A stretch of 64,000 nt of DNA from Lithospermum erythrorhizon (GCA_019722365.1 JADFUC010001094.1:41093-105092); one strand, 5' to 3'; shown: positions 47,926 through 58,290, counted from the stretch's first letter. Notes: a model not told the origin generated them from the letters alone. Numbers and translations are program-made.

Positions 47926-49046
47926 TTGCTACTGTTTGTGAGGCAAAAGAATTGGAGAGTTTTGTATTTTGTTTGTAGTTAAACGCACGGAGCCTAATTC
48001 TGAGTAAAACTCTAATTGTTTTATTATCTTTTATTTTCTTAATTCAGATAGAAACATTAAAATGACAAATGAAAAATACTGATGAGGTACGAGTTTGGAT
48101 TATTGAATTCAAAAGCTTTTCTAATTATTGAAAGTACAACACGATATACGAATAACAAGATTGATTAATAGGCCAAAAAGATAGAAAAATCTAATTGGTA
48201 ATGGATACACATTTTCCATTACTCCTTCCACTTGTGTTATGCTTCTATAATAAACATCTATTAAAGAACAAAAGGAACATATGAGTCGAAAATATAACCT
48301 CCTCCTTACTCGATGTATTGCATAACCACCATCTTGTAATGTAAGTGTTGGTGTACTAGCTGTTTGCGACATTATTTGAGAATTCATATTAAAAAACGCT
48401 ATATGTTGAACGATTGTTTCAATATCGATGAATCAAGATGATATTACATGCTTATGAATCAAGATCTTGATTCATTACACTAATTACATTTATCATTACA
48501 TGAAAGTTCTAACTTTTTTTTCTTGGAAAAATCTCAATCTAACTATTACTCCCTTCATTACAATTTAATTAATTTTTCGTCTAACAAAAACTTTTACTTA
48601 ATAACGATTATTTACTTTATAAATACAACTTATACTTTTAAACTAGATGATTCGGTATAAGTCTTCATTGTTTTGCCTCCAAAACAATAATCCTTGACTG
48701 AAGGTGTCTTTTTTCCTAGAAGAAATACATTACTATAAATTATTGTTCTCCACCCAATGAAAGGAAACTAACAAATAAGGCAAATATGCCAGTGAAGCGC
48801 ATAAAAGAGAGTTTAAAACATGCCTACTGTTGTTAGGTGGTGGCAACAAAAAGATTAGCTTAATTTGTACATAAACTAACAAGAATTCAAACAATAGTAT
48901 ACAACATACATTATCAAAACTTAACTTTCTTGAATAGCAGCATAACTATGTTCACAACAAATATTCCCTGAAGCTAAACAATAACACAAATTTACAAAGA
49001 TTCCCTCGTGTTATCGAAGACAATACTTCTTATGATCGCAACCCCT
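47926..49046. other. Intergenic DNA, no gene
   Basis: AT-rich. ATTACTCCCTTCATTACAAT near 48,545 looks like one Stowaway terminus, with no partner identified. Confidence 0.4.
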
Positions 49047-49210
49047 TTACAAATAAATTCCCTCATTGAACATTGTTGGATGGGTGGTATCTGCTGCTAC
49101 AGGCATATCAACCTCATCATTTGGAAAACATTGTACATTGAGTGATGCAGATTCTTTGGATAGTAGAATCATCAAAACTTGCTTGCCCTGAGATGCGGGA
49201 TATTGAAGCC
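49047..49210 (-). pseudogene. Possible terminal exon of an unidentified gene
   Basis: On the minus strand a splice-acceptor-like TTAATTCTCAG precedes an open stretch of about 54 codons beginning FNIP or LQYPASQGKQVLMILLSK according to phase. The latter frame continues ESASLNVQCFPNDEVDMPVA and ADTTHPTMFNEGIYL before TAA at 49,047. The composition (balanced, few K/N/I/F runs) is unlike chance translation of AT-rich DNA. Upstream at about 49,340-49,270 another frame gives SLNSKYNEDMVEYKPICGF. I do not recognise the family and cannot assemble a full gene; it may be a decayed gene copy. Confidence 0.3.
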
Positions 49211-50345
49211 CTGAGAATTAACCATGAGTATCATAATACGAAAACTTTTAGAACCCGCAAATAGGTTTGTATTCTACCATGTCCTCGTTGTACTTTGAGT
49301 TGAGGGACAGAAACTCTAGTACTCATCACTGTCCTTGTGATTTGGAATTAGCTTTCTCATCTACACCAGATTGTGAAAATCAACGCCACATTTTGTTCTA
49401 GCTTTCGACATGGTACATCTACCTCTTCCCTACACAAGAGAAATTGATATCAAATTGAAAATACGCCGCCGCATAATAGCTTTGGCTACAAAAGACTTAT
49501 GGCCACAAAAGACTAAGTGGTTTATGTGAACCAAGTAAAATTATATTGAATTCCATATCTCCAAAGAAACAACACAGGAACATATTTTCAACAAACAAAA
49601 AAAAACGCCCTACAAGACATTAAACGCCAACACAGCTAATGTAATGGATTGAACTGGATCAGACAACCTTTCGAAAATTATAGTTTTTGATGTATGAAGT
49701 TTGGTAAGCGGATTTGTGGAGAGAAAGGACAACCCGGCCAGTAAAACTTCATCTTTTTATGGCTGCAGCCGCCATAGCGGAGACAAGAGACGAAAGGCAC
49801 TAAACAAACCTTACCCCTTGGAGTACATGCAGCAATTAGCTTAATCAAAGAAATTGCAAAATAATTAAAAAAAACATTTTGAACAATCAAAACAATCGAT
49901 ATTACATTGTTTAATACATAATCCAGGACTTCAAATACCTCATACATTTATTAAAACATGCCCAAAGAAATTGGTGGAAAAATGCAAATCATGAACGATC
50001 TAGATGTAATAAGCCAAAGCTTAGTCCATGTAGTAATAACAGAGCACACCTAAACTCTATAGCAAATTTGAAGGATAATATTTAGCAATGCTACAATTTT
50101 CTGAAGTGTGGATTGTGGAATTCAGATGTAGCTCATATAATCATTGAAATTTGATTAATGGGCAACGATGAACACCGAGATTCAATATTCCAGACGATCA
50201 ACGGTCACCACAACCATACATGTGGAGGACACCTGCCTTATGTCTGGTAGCAACCATGTGATATAGTAGACTTGACACAAATACAAAAAAACATTAATTT
50301 AATTTAGGAAAAAACTACTTCACCCAATTCAAAGAGATTGTATAT
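49211..50345. other. Possible intron or flank of the unidentified minus-strand gene
   Basis: No further exon could be defined. The left copy of a 50-base direct repeat lies at 50,122-50,175. The 89-codon minus-strand frame at 49,678-49,947 is hydrophobic with scattered cysteines and shows no known domain. Confidence 0.3.
50122..50175. repeat. About 50-bp direct repeat, left copy
   Basis: TCAGATGTAGCTCATATAAT ... GGCAACGATGAACAC. The right copy is at 50,883-50,934. The two flank the MITE at 50,348-50,598. Confidence 0.75.
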
Positions 50346-50347
50346 TA

Positions 50348-50598
50348 CTGCCTTCGTTTTATTAGTTCTCGTTTTATCCTATAATTTTTGTTTCAAAATG
50401 CTCATAGTTTTAACATAGTAAATTACACTTTCACATTTTCATTACACTTTTTTACTAATTTTTATCTTTAAAGTATCAAACAACTAATGATATCATCTCA
50501 ATTAATTGTCTAGATTTTCAATTTAGTTTTAATGTATTTTTTCTTTTAATCAATCTATGTGCAAATGATTAAAATGACAACTAAAAAAAGGGAGGGAG
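50348..50598. mobile_element. Stowaway MITE with TA target duplication
   Basis: A 251-bp element between TA dinucleotides. The left end CTGCCTTCGTTTTATTAGTT and the right end, as reverse complement, CTCCCTCCCTTTTTTTAGTT form terminal inverted repeats; the latter is close to the Stowaway consensus CTCCCTCCGT. The interior is AT-rich and non-coding. Such elements are mobilised by Tc1/mariner transposases. Confidence 0.82.
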
Positions 50599-50882
50599 TA
50601 TGATTTTCAATAGTCAGAATAAACAAACTTTGTAGATTTAACTAGAAAACAAAAATTGATTTCAATCAAAATAATTATTATACTAGTTAATTACATTAAA
50701 TGTACTAGAATTGAAAAAAAAACTAATATCATACATTACAAACAAACATATTTAACATAATAAGTAATGAAAAGCAACAAGCTTGTATCAGTTCTATGGA
50801 ATTGATAAAGTAAATTATTATCAAAAAATTACAAAAACACAAAATTAACAAATAAAATGTGATTTTTGAAATTATGTAGGGT

Positions 50883-50934
50883 CCAGATGTAGCTCAAATA
50901 ATTATTTAAGAAATTATTGGGCAACGATGAACAC
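50883..50934. repeat. About 50-bp direct repeat, right copy
   Basis: CCAGATGTAGCTCAAATAAT ... GGCAACGATGAACAC, spaced 761 bases from the left copy in the same orientation. Confidence 0.75.
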
Positions 50935-51336
50935 TTACAAAAGATAACAACACAACAAATGGGTAACCCAAATGTCATATCTACTTCTTTATCTTTAATT
51001 TGCCAAACATGTAACGATATCTAACCATTTAATTTTGGTTGACAACTGACTTGTCTGGCTTTTTTTTTCTACTTATCAAAAATACTTAGCTAGATAATAT
51101 AAAACTAATATTATACAACAAATAGAAAAAATGTAGCAAATATTTTGTGATGGTTAATTTACCTTGGATTCTAAGACTAAATATAAACCCTATAGAAAGG
51201 GGAGATCTTGAGTGATAAAAGACAATGATAATGATGCAGAATATATAGAAATGGAGATGCTACACTTTATCATGAACCCTAAGGGCTAAGATTTAGTTGG
51301 GATTAGACATTGTATAGGCCGGGTTTGGATGGCTCG
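50935..51336. other. Non-coding stretch with minus-strand promoter-like features
   Basis: The minus strand shows TATATATTCTG near 51,240 and, further on, a possible donor CCAAG|GTAAATT near 51,165. These could belong to a minus-strand transcription unit leading towards the exon at 49.0-49.2 kb, but this is only positional inference. Confidence 0.25.
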
Positions 51337-51620
51337 TTAACAAATTTTGAGGAATGGGCCAAGCTGATGCTCCTTTTTGCCTTCAACCGGGCTGGGTGAC
51401 TCCATACCCTCCTCATCTTCTAATTTGACAAAATTATTTGAATTACTAGCACTAGCAATTGATGGAAATTATTAAATTTAAAACAACACAATATATCAAA
51501 TAAGAAGTTAAAATAGATAATACCGACTCCGAAGCAAGGCAAGATAGCAAGATCGATGAGATTGAGCCAACAAATTGAAATATAAATGCACTGTTTTGAT
51601 CGCGATCGAGAAATTGCCAT
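51337..51620 (-). CDS. Possible two-exon small gene, 59 residues
   Basis: Exon 1 (51,620-51,524) starts ATG with MAISRSRSKQ followed by a hydrophobic stretch CIYISICWLNLIDLAILPCF. A 104-base intron (51,523-51,420) has donor GTCG|GTATTA and acceptor AAATTAG|AAGATG and is strongly AT-rich. Exon 2 (51,419-51,337) continues in frame as EDEEGMESPSPVEGKKEHQL then GPFLKIC and stops. The jump in base composition exactly at both proposed splice sites, and the in-frame join, favour a real gene. The N-terminal part looks like a signal or membrane segment and the C-terminal part is polar. No family recognised; chance remains possible. Confidence 0.4.
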
Positions 51621-52073
51621 GACAGCATCATGTTTTATGATTAAAAGACTGCTTTGGATTGTGTTTAAGATTGCTTAAAAGTTGGCAGAAAAGAAGTTGT
51701 GGTTCCATTTATGCAGGCCACTTATGGTGCCTTGTTAAGCTTCTTTACGCAGTAATAAACGCTTTCACCACGCTTGATCAAAACAAAATTTTCATCCAAA
51801 ACATCCGCTTAGAACTCCCACCGCCATAAAATAGAGTTTGGTCAAACGTTACCATCGCTTGATAAGACGTAACGCGAATCCCCAATAAGAGTCGTTAGAG
51901 TTCCAACCGCCAAAATATAAATGTTTATCGATCACGCGGTAACGCGATGAAACGCGGGTAACGCTCATTCCAAAACAGTGCCTTTGCTTTCGGTCAAACG
52001 CTTGGCATCGTTTAATTACGCTGTGTGCAACGCTTATTACATAATCCTCAAATCAGAATCGAAGTTTTTTTTC

Positions 52074-52081
52074 TCTTATAA
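52074..52081 (+). promoter_or_regulatory. TATA-like box before the short ORF at 52.2 kb
   Basis: TTATAAATAAAG in otherwise non-coding sequence, about 110 bases before an ATG at 52,190. Consistent with a small plus-strand transcription unit. Confidence 0.35.
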
Positions 52082-52189
52082 ATAAAGAATTATAGATCGT
52101 TTAGAAACCATCAAACCTCATAACTTTCTTTAATACTTATATTAGTATTCGATTTACATATTCAAATTCGCTTATAACTCCTGTTCGAT

Positions 52190-52416
52190 ATGGTTTCGAG
52201 AACAAATTTCTATTGTCCCTTGTAAGAAATTTTCAAGATTATTGTCGATCCAATCCAAAGGAAAGGATCGAACTACTTAAGAAATATGTCAAGACATGTC
52301 AACTCGCTCGAGACGAATGTTTGGTTATCGACGACGATCTTTCACGTGAAAGATCAAACACGGCAGTGGGCGCAGGACGGAGAACTTGGAAAATTTTACT
52401 TCAATTTGACGCTTAA
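52190..52416 (+). pseudogene. Short ORF inside the AACGC-rich segment, shifted start
   Basis: The open frame runs from a TTG at 52,213 to TAA at 52,416 (67 codons): NFQDYCRSNPKERIELLKKY then VKTCQLARDECLVIDDDLSR. It is well mixed and charged with a predicted helical middle. The nearest upstream ATG (52,190) is in another frame, so a one- or two-base shift would separate start and body. No family recognised. Confidence 0.3.
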
Positions 52417-52699
52417 TTTAATTTAGAACATCACGATATAAAAATTTGTGATCTTGTAACGCCTGCCTTCATCACAGAAAAGACCTAACGTCATGGAGTT
52501 ATCGTGTATATGCTGTCCGCCAGATGTACTTCTGACGCTAGTACCTAAAAACCTATTGTACCATGACCTATCCGCTCGATCGCTTGTATGTTTGAACTTC
52601 TTTGGAATAAAATGATCACGTTAGTTTTTAGTTATAAACGCATCTCTCTTTTATCGGAAACGCCGGGCACGCTTATAACACTAATTTTTTATGAAACCG

Positions 52700-52910
52700 T
52701 GATTAACATGGTAACGCACCCCTAAGGCCCTCGGTGACACGGGCCCCGGATCGACAGGCCTAAGAATTGTTTTTATGGCCGGGTCACGTCTGCTAAGAAG
52801 TGGGGGCCCTTCGAATACCGTGATGGGGCCGCCTGGGCCTGACTCATAACGAACTGGCTCCATCCCAGACGTAAGCCTGGTTGCCACGCCTAACTACACT
52901 ACACTTATGT
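52700..52910. other. GC-rich block in AT-rich surroundings
   Basis: About 200 bases with CCCTCGGTGACACGGGCCCC, TGGGGGCCCTTCG and GATGGGGCCGCCTGGGCCTG. The minus-strand 68-codon frame is proline- and glycine-rich and probably incidental. It may be one end of the AACGC-rich element or a separate repeat. Confidence 0.4.
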
Positions 52911-52954
52911 TTCTTGGGTCTAGGTTGAATGAATAACATATGACATGAGGGGCG

Positions 52955-53038
52955 GGGGTTGCGTAACGGTTAGATACTCATTTGTAAAAATAGAGGACGA
53001 GGATTAAACCTTGGCCGTAGGTTTACAAAAAAATAAAC
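52955..53038 (+). mobile_element. tRNA-derived SINE-like relic
   Basis: GGTTGCGTAACGGTTAGATA is A-box-like (cf. TGGCGTAATGGTTAGC). About 35 bases on, GAGGATTAAACCTTGG resembles a B box with two changes. An A-rich end follows (ACAAAAAAATAAAC). Confidence 0.5.
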
Positions 53039-53229
53039 ACGTAGCATAAAATACAGAATGAGGTATAGTACATACATTATATAATTTTATATAAACCAAA
53101 TATTTACGATTTGAGTTTTAGATTTTTCACTAGTAGTACAATCAACTTAAACAATGAAATACAATTTCTATAATTAAAATAAAAATATAGTTGATTGCAT
53201 GAATTTTTAGTGGTTTTTCTTCAAAGGCC

Positions 53230-53600
53230 TTTGACCGAGATCTCCCGAACTATCGCCTAATTTTTAGCCGGATGACTATCACTTTATTTTCGCCAGTGTT
53301 TGAACTATGCTCTTTTTCTCTGCTGCTGTTCTTGAACTATTCTTCTTTCCTGCGTGGTCCCTTTAATCTATTTTTAACATTAACACGAAGGTAAAAAGGA
53401 ACCATACAATTATTAGATTTGTAAAGCTCATTTTAAAAATAATTTAACATGTGAAACCTTTTACAATAATTAAAAATTACATAATTCTCCAATTTGCCCT
53501 CTTTCCAACCCACCCTTCAACCCCAACCCTGGGAACAATATACCAATACCAGCATCACGGAACGTGAAATGACTATTTTACCCTTTCAACAAGCGAATTA
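53230..53600. mobile_element. Fragment related to the 36.4-38.0 kb transposon family
   Basis: Contains TTGAACTATTCTTC, GCGTGGTCCCTTTAAT and AAATGACTATTTTACC, the same phrases in the same order as in the 36.36-36.6 kb end. No coding capacity. Confidence 0.35.
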
Positions 53601-53839
53601 TGTCCATGCATGTCAGGTAACAATCGGTCTATTCTACGCTAAGCTGCGAATGTTTAATTATTCCTACGCCGTCGTAATGTCGAATTTTTCCGTTATAAAT
53701 GTTCAAATAATCTGCTTATAAATACACTACTAAATTGATTACAATAATAAGCAAATTCATTACATGTTTATTACACAATGCTGTACTTATTTTGTGTTTG
53801 TTAGATAATAAGCATGTATTAACTTGTTTGTTTATGTAA

Positions 53840-54190
53840 ACACAAAGAATGAATTAAATAATTAATTACATAAAATGACTTAAATAATTAATTATATAAG
53901 AAAAATTAAATAATTAATTACATAAGAATGAATAAAAATAAATTAATTACATAAGACAATTAAATATTTAATTACATAAGAATGAATTAAATACTGGCAT
54001 ATAAAGAAATATTAAATGTTAATCGCATAAGAATGAATTAATTGGCGTTAATGAACTAAATTAATTACAAAGAAATATTGAATAATTAATTACATAAAAA
54101 TGAAATAAATAATTAATTACATAAGAATGAATTAAATAATAATTACATAAGAAGAAATTAAATAATTAATTACATAAGAATGAATTAAAT
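53840..54190. repeat. AT-rich tandem array, about 29-bp unit, copy A
   Basis: About a dozen units of AATTAAATAATTAATTACAT followed by AAGAATG. The same array occurs at 56,830-57,095, in each case just before an OTU-domain remnant. Confidence 0.9.
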
Positions 54191-54195
54191 AATGA

Positions 54196-54680
54196 TGAGA
54201 ATGGCTAAACGCTGTTCGGGTGCAACGCCTTGATATCTCTGGCGACGGCGTGGTTCATCTGCCCGGTAATGTGCGTTGAATAAGTTGATTCTTTATCTAT
54301 ATTGAAGCTCTAAACCTTGAGTTGAAGCATCTCGTCCATTTTCAATACAATGTTATCGGAGGGATAGGATGATCAATGCTGATCATGTGTAGCTACAATT
54401 AAAATTTGACAAACAGTATACAAAACAAATATTCATAATTTTAAGAGAGAGATATGATCTTACCAATATAAAAGATTCCTCCATCAACATTCCCTAAAAT
54501 CATGCTTTGTTGGAGTCCCTTTAAACCAAGATAGCCGGAAGACAAAGTTGTTCTTGCAGTCTAAGAATGTATCAAATATGACATCAGATGCGGTAGCCTT
54601 ACGACGTGTTCCATCTCGGACAATGTCGTCCATTTATCTACAAAAGCCGGGATCTACTACAATTTGCTTTGATTCACGAT
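54196..54680 (-). pseudogene. OTU-domain remnant, copy A (deletion derivative of the MULE unit)
   Basis: Aligns with 57,100-57,530 across ATGGCTAAACGCTG, GCGTGGTTCATCTGC, AGCATCTCGTCCATTTT, AGGATGATCAATGC, CTACAATTAAAATTTGACAA, CATCAACATT and AGTCGGAAGACAA-like blocks. On the minus strand it corresponds to the C-terminal part of the OTU domain and what follows. Immediately beyond 54,690 the sequence matches that beyond 60,430, so the transposase portion is absent here. Confidence 0.65.
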
Positions 54681-54689
54681 CTCCCAACC

Positions 54690-55550
54690 ATCGCTAAAAG
54701 AGTTGATTTGACAACACACCTTTCACGTATATCGATTACATTCAAACGAATTATCCCCATGTTTATTTCACAACAAACGAATTAGCCCATTGTTTATTTC
54801 ACAACAAACGAACAAAACCCTTGTTTATATGAAAATCCGCTGGCTCTTTCCATTTTTATTTAAAAACAGCCAAATTTTCATGCTCAAATACTAACTAACG
54901 AATTGGGACAATGATTGTTTCATAATTAGTTTATTTAGTCAATGATCGATTTTCTAATAAGAATTAGTTTATTTAGTTTAATTAGTTTATTTAGTCAATG
55001 AAATTATGTCAATTATGAAATTGTAGTTAAATTTATGTTAAATATTATGAAATTATTGTTAATATTTCTGTCAATTATGAATTGTGTATTATGAAATTCT
55101 ATTGTTAATACTTCCGAATTGTGTATTATGAATCGTTAAATATTATGAAATTTATTGTTAATATTTCAATCTGTGGTCAATCGAATTATCTATTATGAAT
55201 TGTCAATTATGAATTGTGTATTATGAATTGTGTTTAAATATGATAAAATTATTAATATTTCTTAATAAGATAAAATTATTCAAATTATGATCATTGGTGT
55301 TTAAATATGATAAAATTATGTTAATATAAACAACCGAATTAAAACCATGGTTGTAATGAAACAACCGAATTATAGCAATGATTGTTACTAAATAACATTT
55401 TTTTTCAATATTATGGAACTAACTAATGTCGATCATGATTTATTAGGCAAAACGATTTCCTTTGAAAATTAATGTCAATTTTTACGTTTGTTAGTAAACA
55501 AACGAATCAACGAAAATATAAGAACTAAAATAATTTGTTTGCATCTTTCT
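54690..55550. repeat. Subterminal repeat region, copy A
   Basis: TTTCACGTATATCGATTACA and CACAACAAACGAA motifs (several times), then TTAGTTTATTTAGTCAATGA repeats, then ATTATGAAATTATTGTTAAT repeats from about 55,000. The same motifs recur at 60.4-64.0 kb. Confidence 0.8.
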
Positions 55551-55552
55551 TT

Positions 55553-55920
55553 CCTTATATATATAAGATGCATGTATTGTATTTGTTAAATCACCACCAT
55601 CAAATTTTATATCAAACTTCTCTCTCAAAGTTTTATCAAAGTTTTAAAACTATGAACAATAACGGAGCATCATCATCGGTTTTCATATCGTAAGAGGGAT
55701 GTTAAATATTTTTCATTTTGTCAATTTCTTCCATAGTTACTTATTTTTTTTCTTAACTAATTAATTCATACTATAAGATGTAATGCTCCATTCGCATGAA
55801 AGAAATACATCCCACTGGACGACCGTGTATGGTTCCTAAGATTGCCCAGATTGTGAACATCGCAATGGAATATCTGGTCGAAGTTAATTAAAATTTTATC
55901 AAGTTTTCAAATCACAGAAA
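55553..55920 (+). pseudogene. Possible small gene start with intron, perhaps zinc-finger-like
   Basis: TTATATATATAA near 55,555 could be a TATA box. An ATG at 55,652 opens MNNNGASSSVFIS, then a GTAAGAGGG donor and a TATAAG acceptor would join it to CNAPFA and a frame-broken stretch MKEIHPTGRPCMVPK. In parallel frames, pieces such as DCPDCEHRNGI suggest a GRF-type zinc finger (C...NPGRRF..C..C..FW), common in plant transposon-associated proteins. This is a weak reading of a damaged sequence. Confidence 0.2.
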
Positions 55921-56829
55921 AATACATATAACGAATATCCGTTTGTAATGCGCTTCCTCGGCCCGAATTTTTCGGGATTGTCCTCGATTTCACAGTTTTT
56001 CAAGCATGTGCAACGGCACTGTGCGACCACAAATTCGAAACCAGAATGTCCATCACTGATTACACTGTTTCAATCGGGTTGAATACATGGTTGGCAAGTC
56101 CGATTTCAGAAATAACCAGAGACATCAAACCACTACTATCAAATTGTAGTTAGTCCCAAATAAAATTTCATGTCGTAATAAGTAGTACTTTATCCAATAG
56201 AACAACAGTTATTCATTTTCTCAAATATTCGTACAATTTTTTTTTGTAATGCTTGATTTAATAAACTAGCAATTTAATGCTTATGTTTATAAGGAAAGAA
56301 GCTAGTTGTCGTGGTGTTTGTACAGAGACAAGCCAATAAATCGAATGTTTGTTTGACAACAAACGAATTACAGATGCTTTGTTGCGTTATAAGCCGAATT
56401 CGCTTTTATTACATTATTGGGTTACGTATAGTTCATTTTGTTTGCTTTCTATCATAAAAGTATAGTCTTTATTGGCGTAATGACATGTAGTTTGTTGGTC
56501 AGGTAAAATAGTAATTTTCCACACTTCATTTAACTATTTTAGGGCAATATACACACACTACAAAAAATAGTAATCAAACATGAAATTATTTTGCCCCTTC
56601 CGCACATGTTTAACCTGTTTGTTTATAAGAACATGTTTAATTAATCTACCTTGAAGTACAACAAGCTAATAACTTGTCATATAACCAAACAAGCTTAATT
56701 CGCTGTTTGATAATGAGCATGCTATGAGGTTGTTTGTCCTCATGTGTTTAACTAGCTACGCTTATTATACAATGTTTAATTTTTGTGTGTGTGTTCGAGC
56801 ACGAACATGGTATTAGCTTGTTTGTTTAT
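55921..56829. other. Intervening DNA between MULE repeats, no gene
   Basis: AT-rich with ACAACAAACGAA-type motifs (about 56,350). I see no coding frame with a recognisable domain. Confidence 0.4.
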
Positions 56830-57095
56830 ATGTAACACAATGCAAATTCAAGAATGAATACATAAAACTAGTTAAATAATTAATTACATAAGAATGACTT
56901 AAATAATTAATTACATAAGAAATATTAAATAATTTTATTACATAAGAATAAATTAAATAGTTTATTACATTTAACGAAATAAATAACTAATTACATAAAA
57001 TGAAATAAATAATTAATTACATAAGAATGAATTAAATAGTAATTACATAAGAAGAAATTAAATAATTAATTACATAAAGAATGAATTAATTAGTC
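56830..57095. repeat. AT-rich tandem array, about 29-bp unit, copy B
   Basis: Same TAATTAATTACATAAGAATG unit as at 53,840-54,190, in the same orientation and in the same position relative to the OTU remnant. Confidence 0.9.
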
Positions 57096-57099
57096 GACG

Positions 57100-58290
57100 A
57101 AATGGCTAAACGCTGCCTCGCTGCATAACTCTTGGATATCAGCGTGGTTCATCTGCACGCGCTGAATAGTTGATTTTCTCTATATTGAATTTCTAAACTT
57201 GAGTCAAGCATCTCGTCCATTTTTTCCAATGCCAATGCAATCAGATTTATTAGGATGATCAATGCCGATCATGCGTACTACAATTAAAATTTGACAAATT
57301 AGCAAACAATATGCAAAACTAAGTGATTTGTTAATTTGACCAAGATAAAATGATTCCATCCATCAACATTTCCTAAACCAATCGCTCATATGGTCCCTTT
57401 GATCCAAAGATAGTCGGAAGACAAGTTAAGTTCTAAACGCCGCAGAATGCCTCAAATACGATTGTACGCTAGAGCCACGACGTGTCCACATTCATGTGGC
57501 AATGTCATCCATTTATCTATAGGAGCTGGCCCTATGAGTGAGATAGTCCGGGAGAATAAGGTCGCCAACATTGGAATGAGAGCCCCCAAGATCCGTCCGT
57601 ACTGCATAGCAGTCGGTAAGAAGATCGTTCTCCTAACCCGGAGCCATAACATCATTCTCAGAACGCTAATGCCACTGCTCTAAAGTCAGAGTTACATCTC
57701 CACGACATTGTAAAATTTTCAATATAAGGGAGCATATATCGGAGTGGAATCATTTCAAGATAAATAAAACTCAGAGCTGCACCGTCTGCTGAGATGCTTT
57801 ACGCAATCTCTAATGGAGGGGGATATCCTGGTTGTTGATGATTCGTGTTCGGCAGTCCGGGACGCATTTGACTTCATCTAGAGGTTATTTCTTAAAACAA
57901 CACCAAGACGAACCCACTTTCAACACGCCCAACACCCTCATTCTAGTAGATTGTTTCAGAACTAATAAATTTCATCACTTTCAAAAGTCGATGCCATTCT
58001 AAACTTGGCTTTATTTGATTTACCTTTCGGTTTGGCTCGACTGGGCACCAATGGTTGATGTTTGGGTTTCGACGTATAATCCGCAGATTCTCAGAATAGC
58101 TTAGGCTTCGCGCAATTGTCGCCAGAGATCTCCATCGCTATCGGTAATCGGTCTATTTTGTTCGCCACCCTCTACTATAACCCTCGCAGGGAACTCTATG
58201 CCCAACTTTGCCAATACTGTATGTCAGCAGGAATAAGCATCCTCGACGGATGTAATCGGGTCAGAGTATTACGGGCAATAAATGTGTAAT
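57100..58290 (-). pseudogene. C-terminal OTU-type domain of the MULE transposase, broken
   Basis: Read downward on the minus strand: LRYMLPYIENF (about 57,740) then CNSDFRAVALAF (57,697-57,662), matching the OTU motif GDGNC(G/W)FRAVA. DKWMTLP, HVVALAYN and GWNHFILVKL (about 57,355) follow, the last containing the histidine of the NHF motif. OTU domains are cysteine proteases acting on ubiquitin-like substrates, and fused copies occur at the C-terminus of some plant MULE transposases. Here the position of the catalytic Cys is Ser (TCT, 57,688-57,690), and frames are interrupted by stops. The upper part (57.9-58.3 kb) is a charged linker. Confidence 0.6.

Larger units (their letters stand above)
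51755..52720 (+). mobile_element. AACGC-rich segment, possible non-autonomous transposon
   Basis: AACGC occurs about seven times in one orientation between 51,757 and 52,032 (including GGTAACGCG, GAAACGCGG and GGTAACGCT within 30 bases). It recurs near 52,458, 52,660 and 52,712, on both sides of a short ORF. Clustered short motifs near element ends are typical of hAT-type subterminal regions, where transposase binds. I did not find terminal inverted repeats or a target duplication. Confidence 0.3.

Noticed and set aside
49380..49460. Peptide GRCTMSKARTKC on the minus strand resembling the start of a MADS-box protein
   Set aside because: Only the first few residues resemble the family; the following sequence does not continue as a MADS domain and contains a stop.
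57447..57683. 78-codon plus-strand ORF
   Set aside because: Lies opposite the OTU-domain remnant, which explains the open frame.
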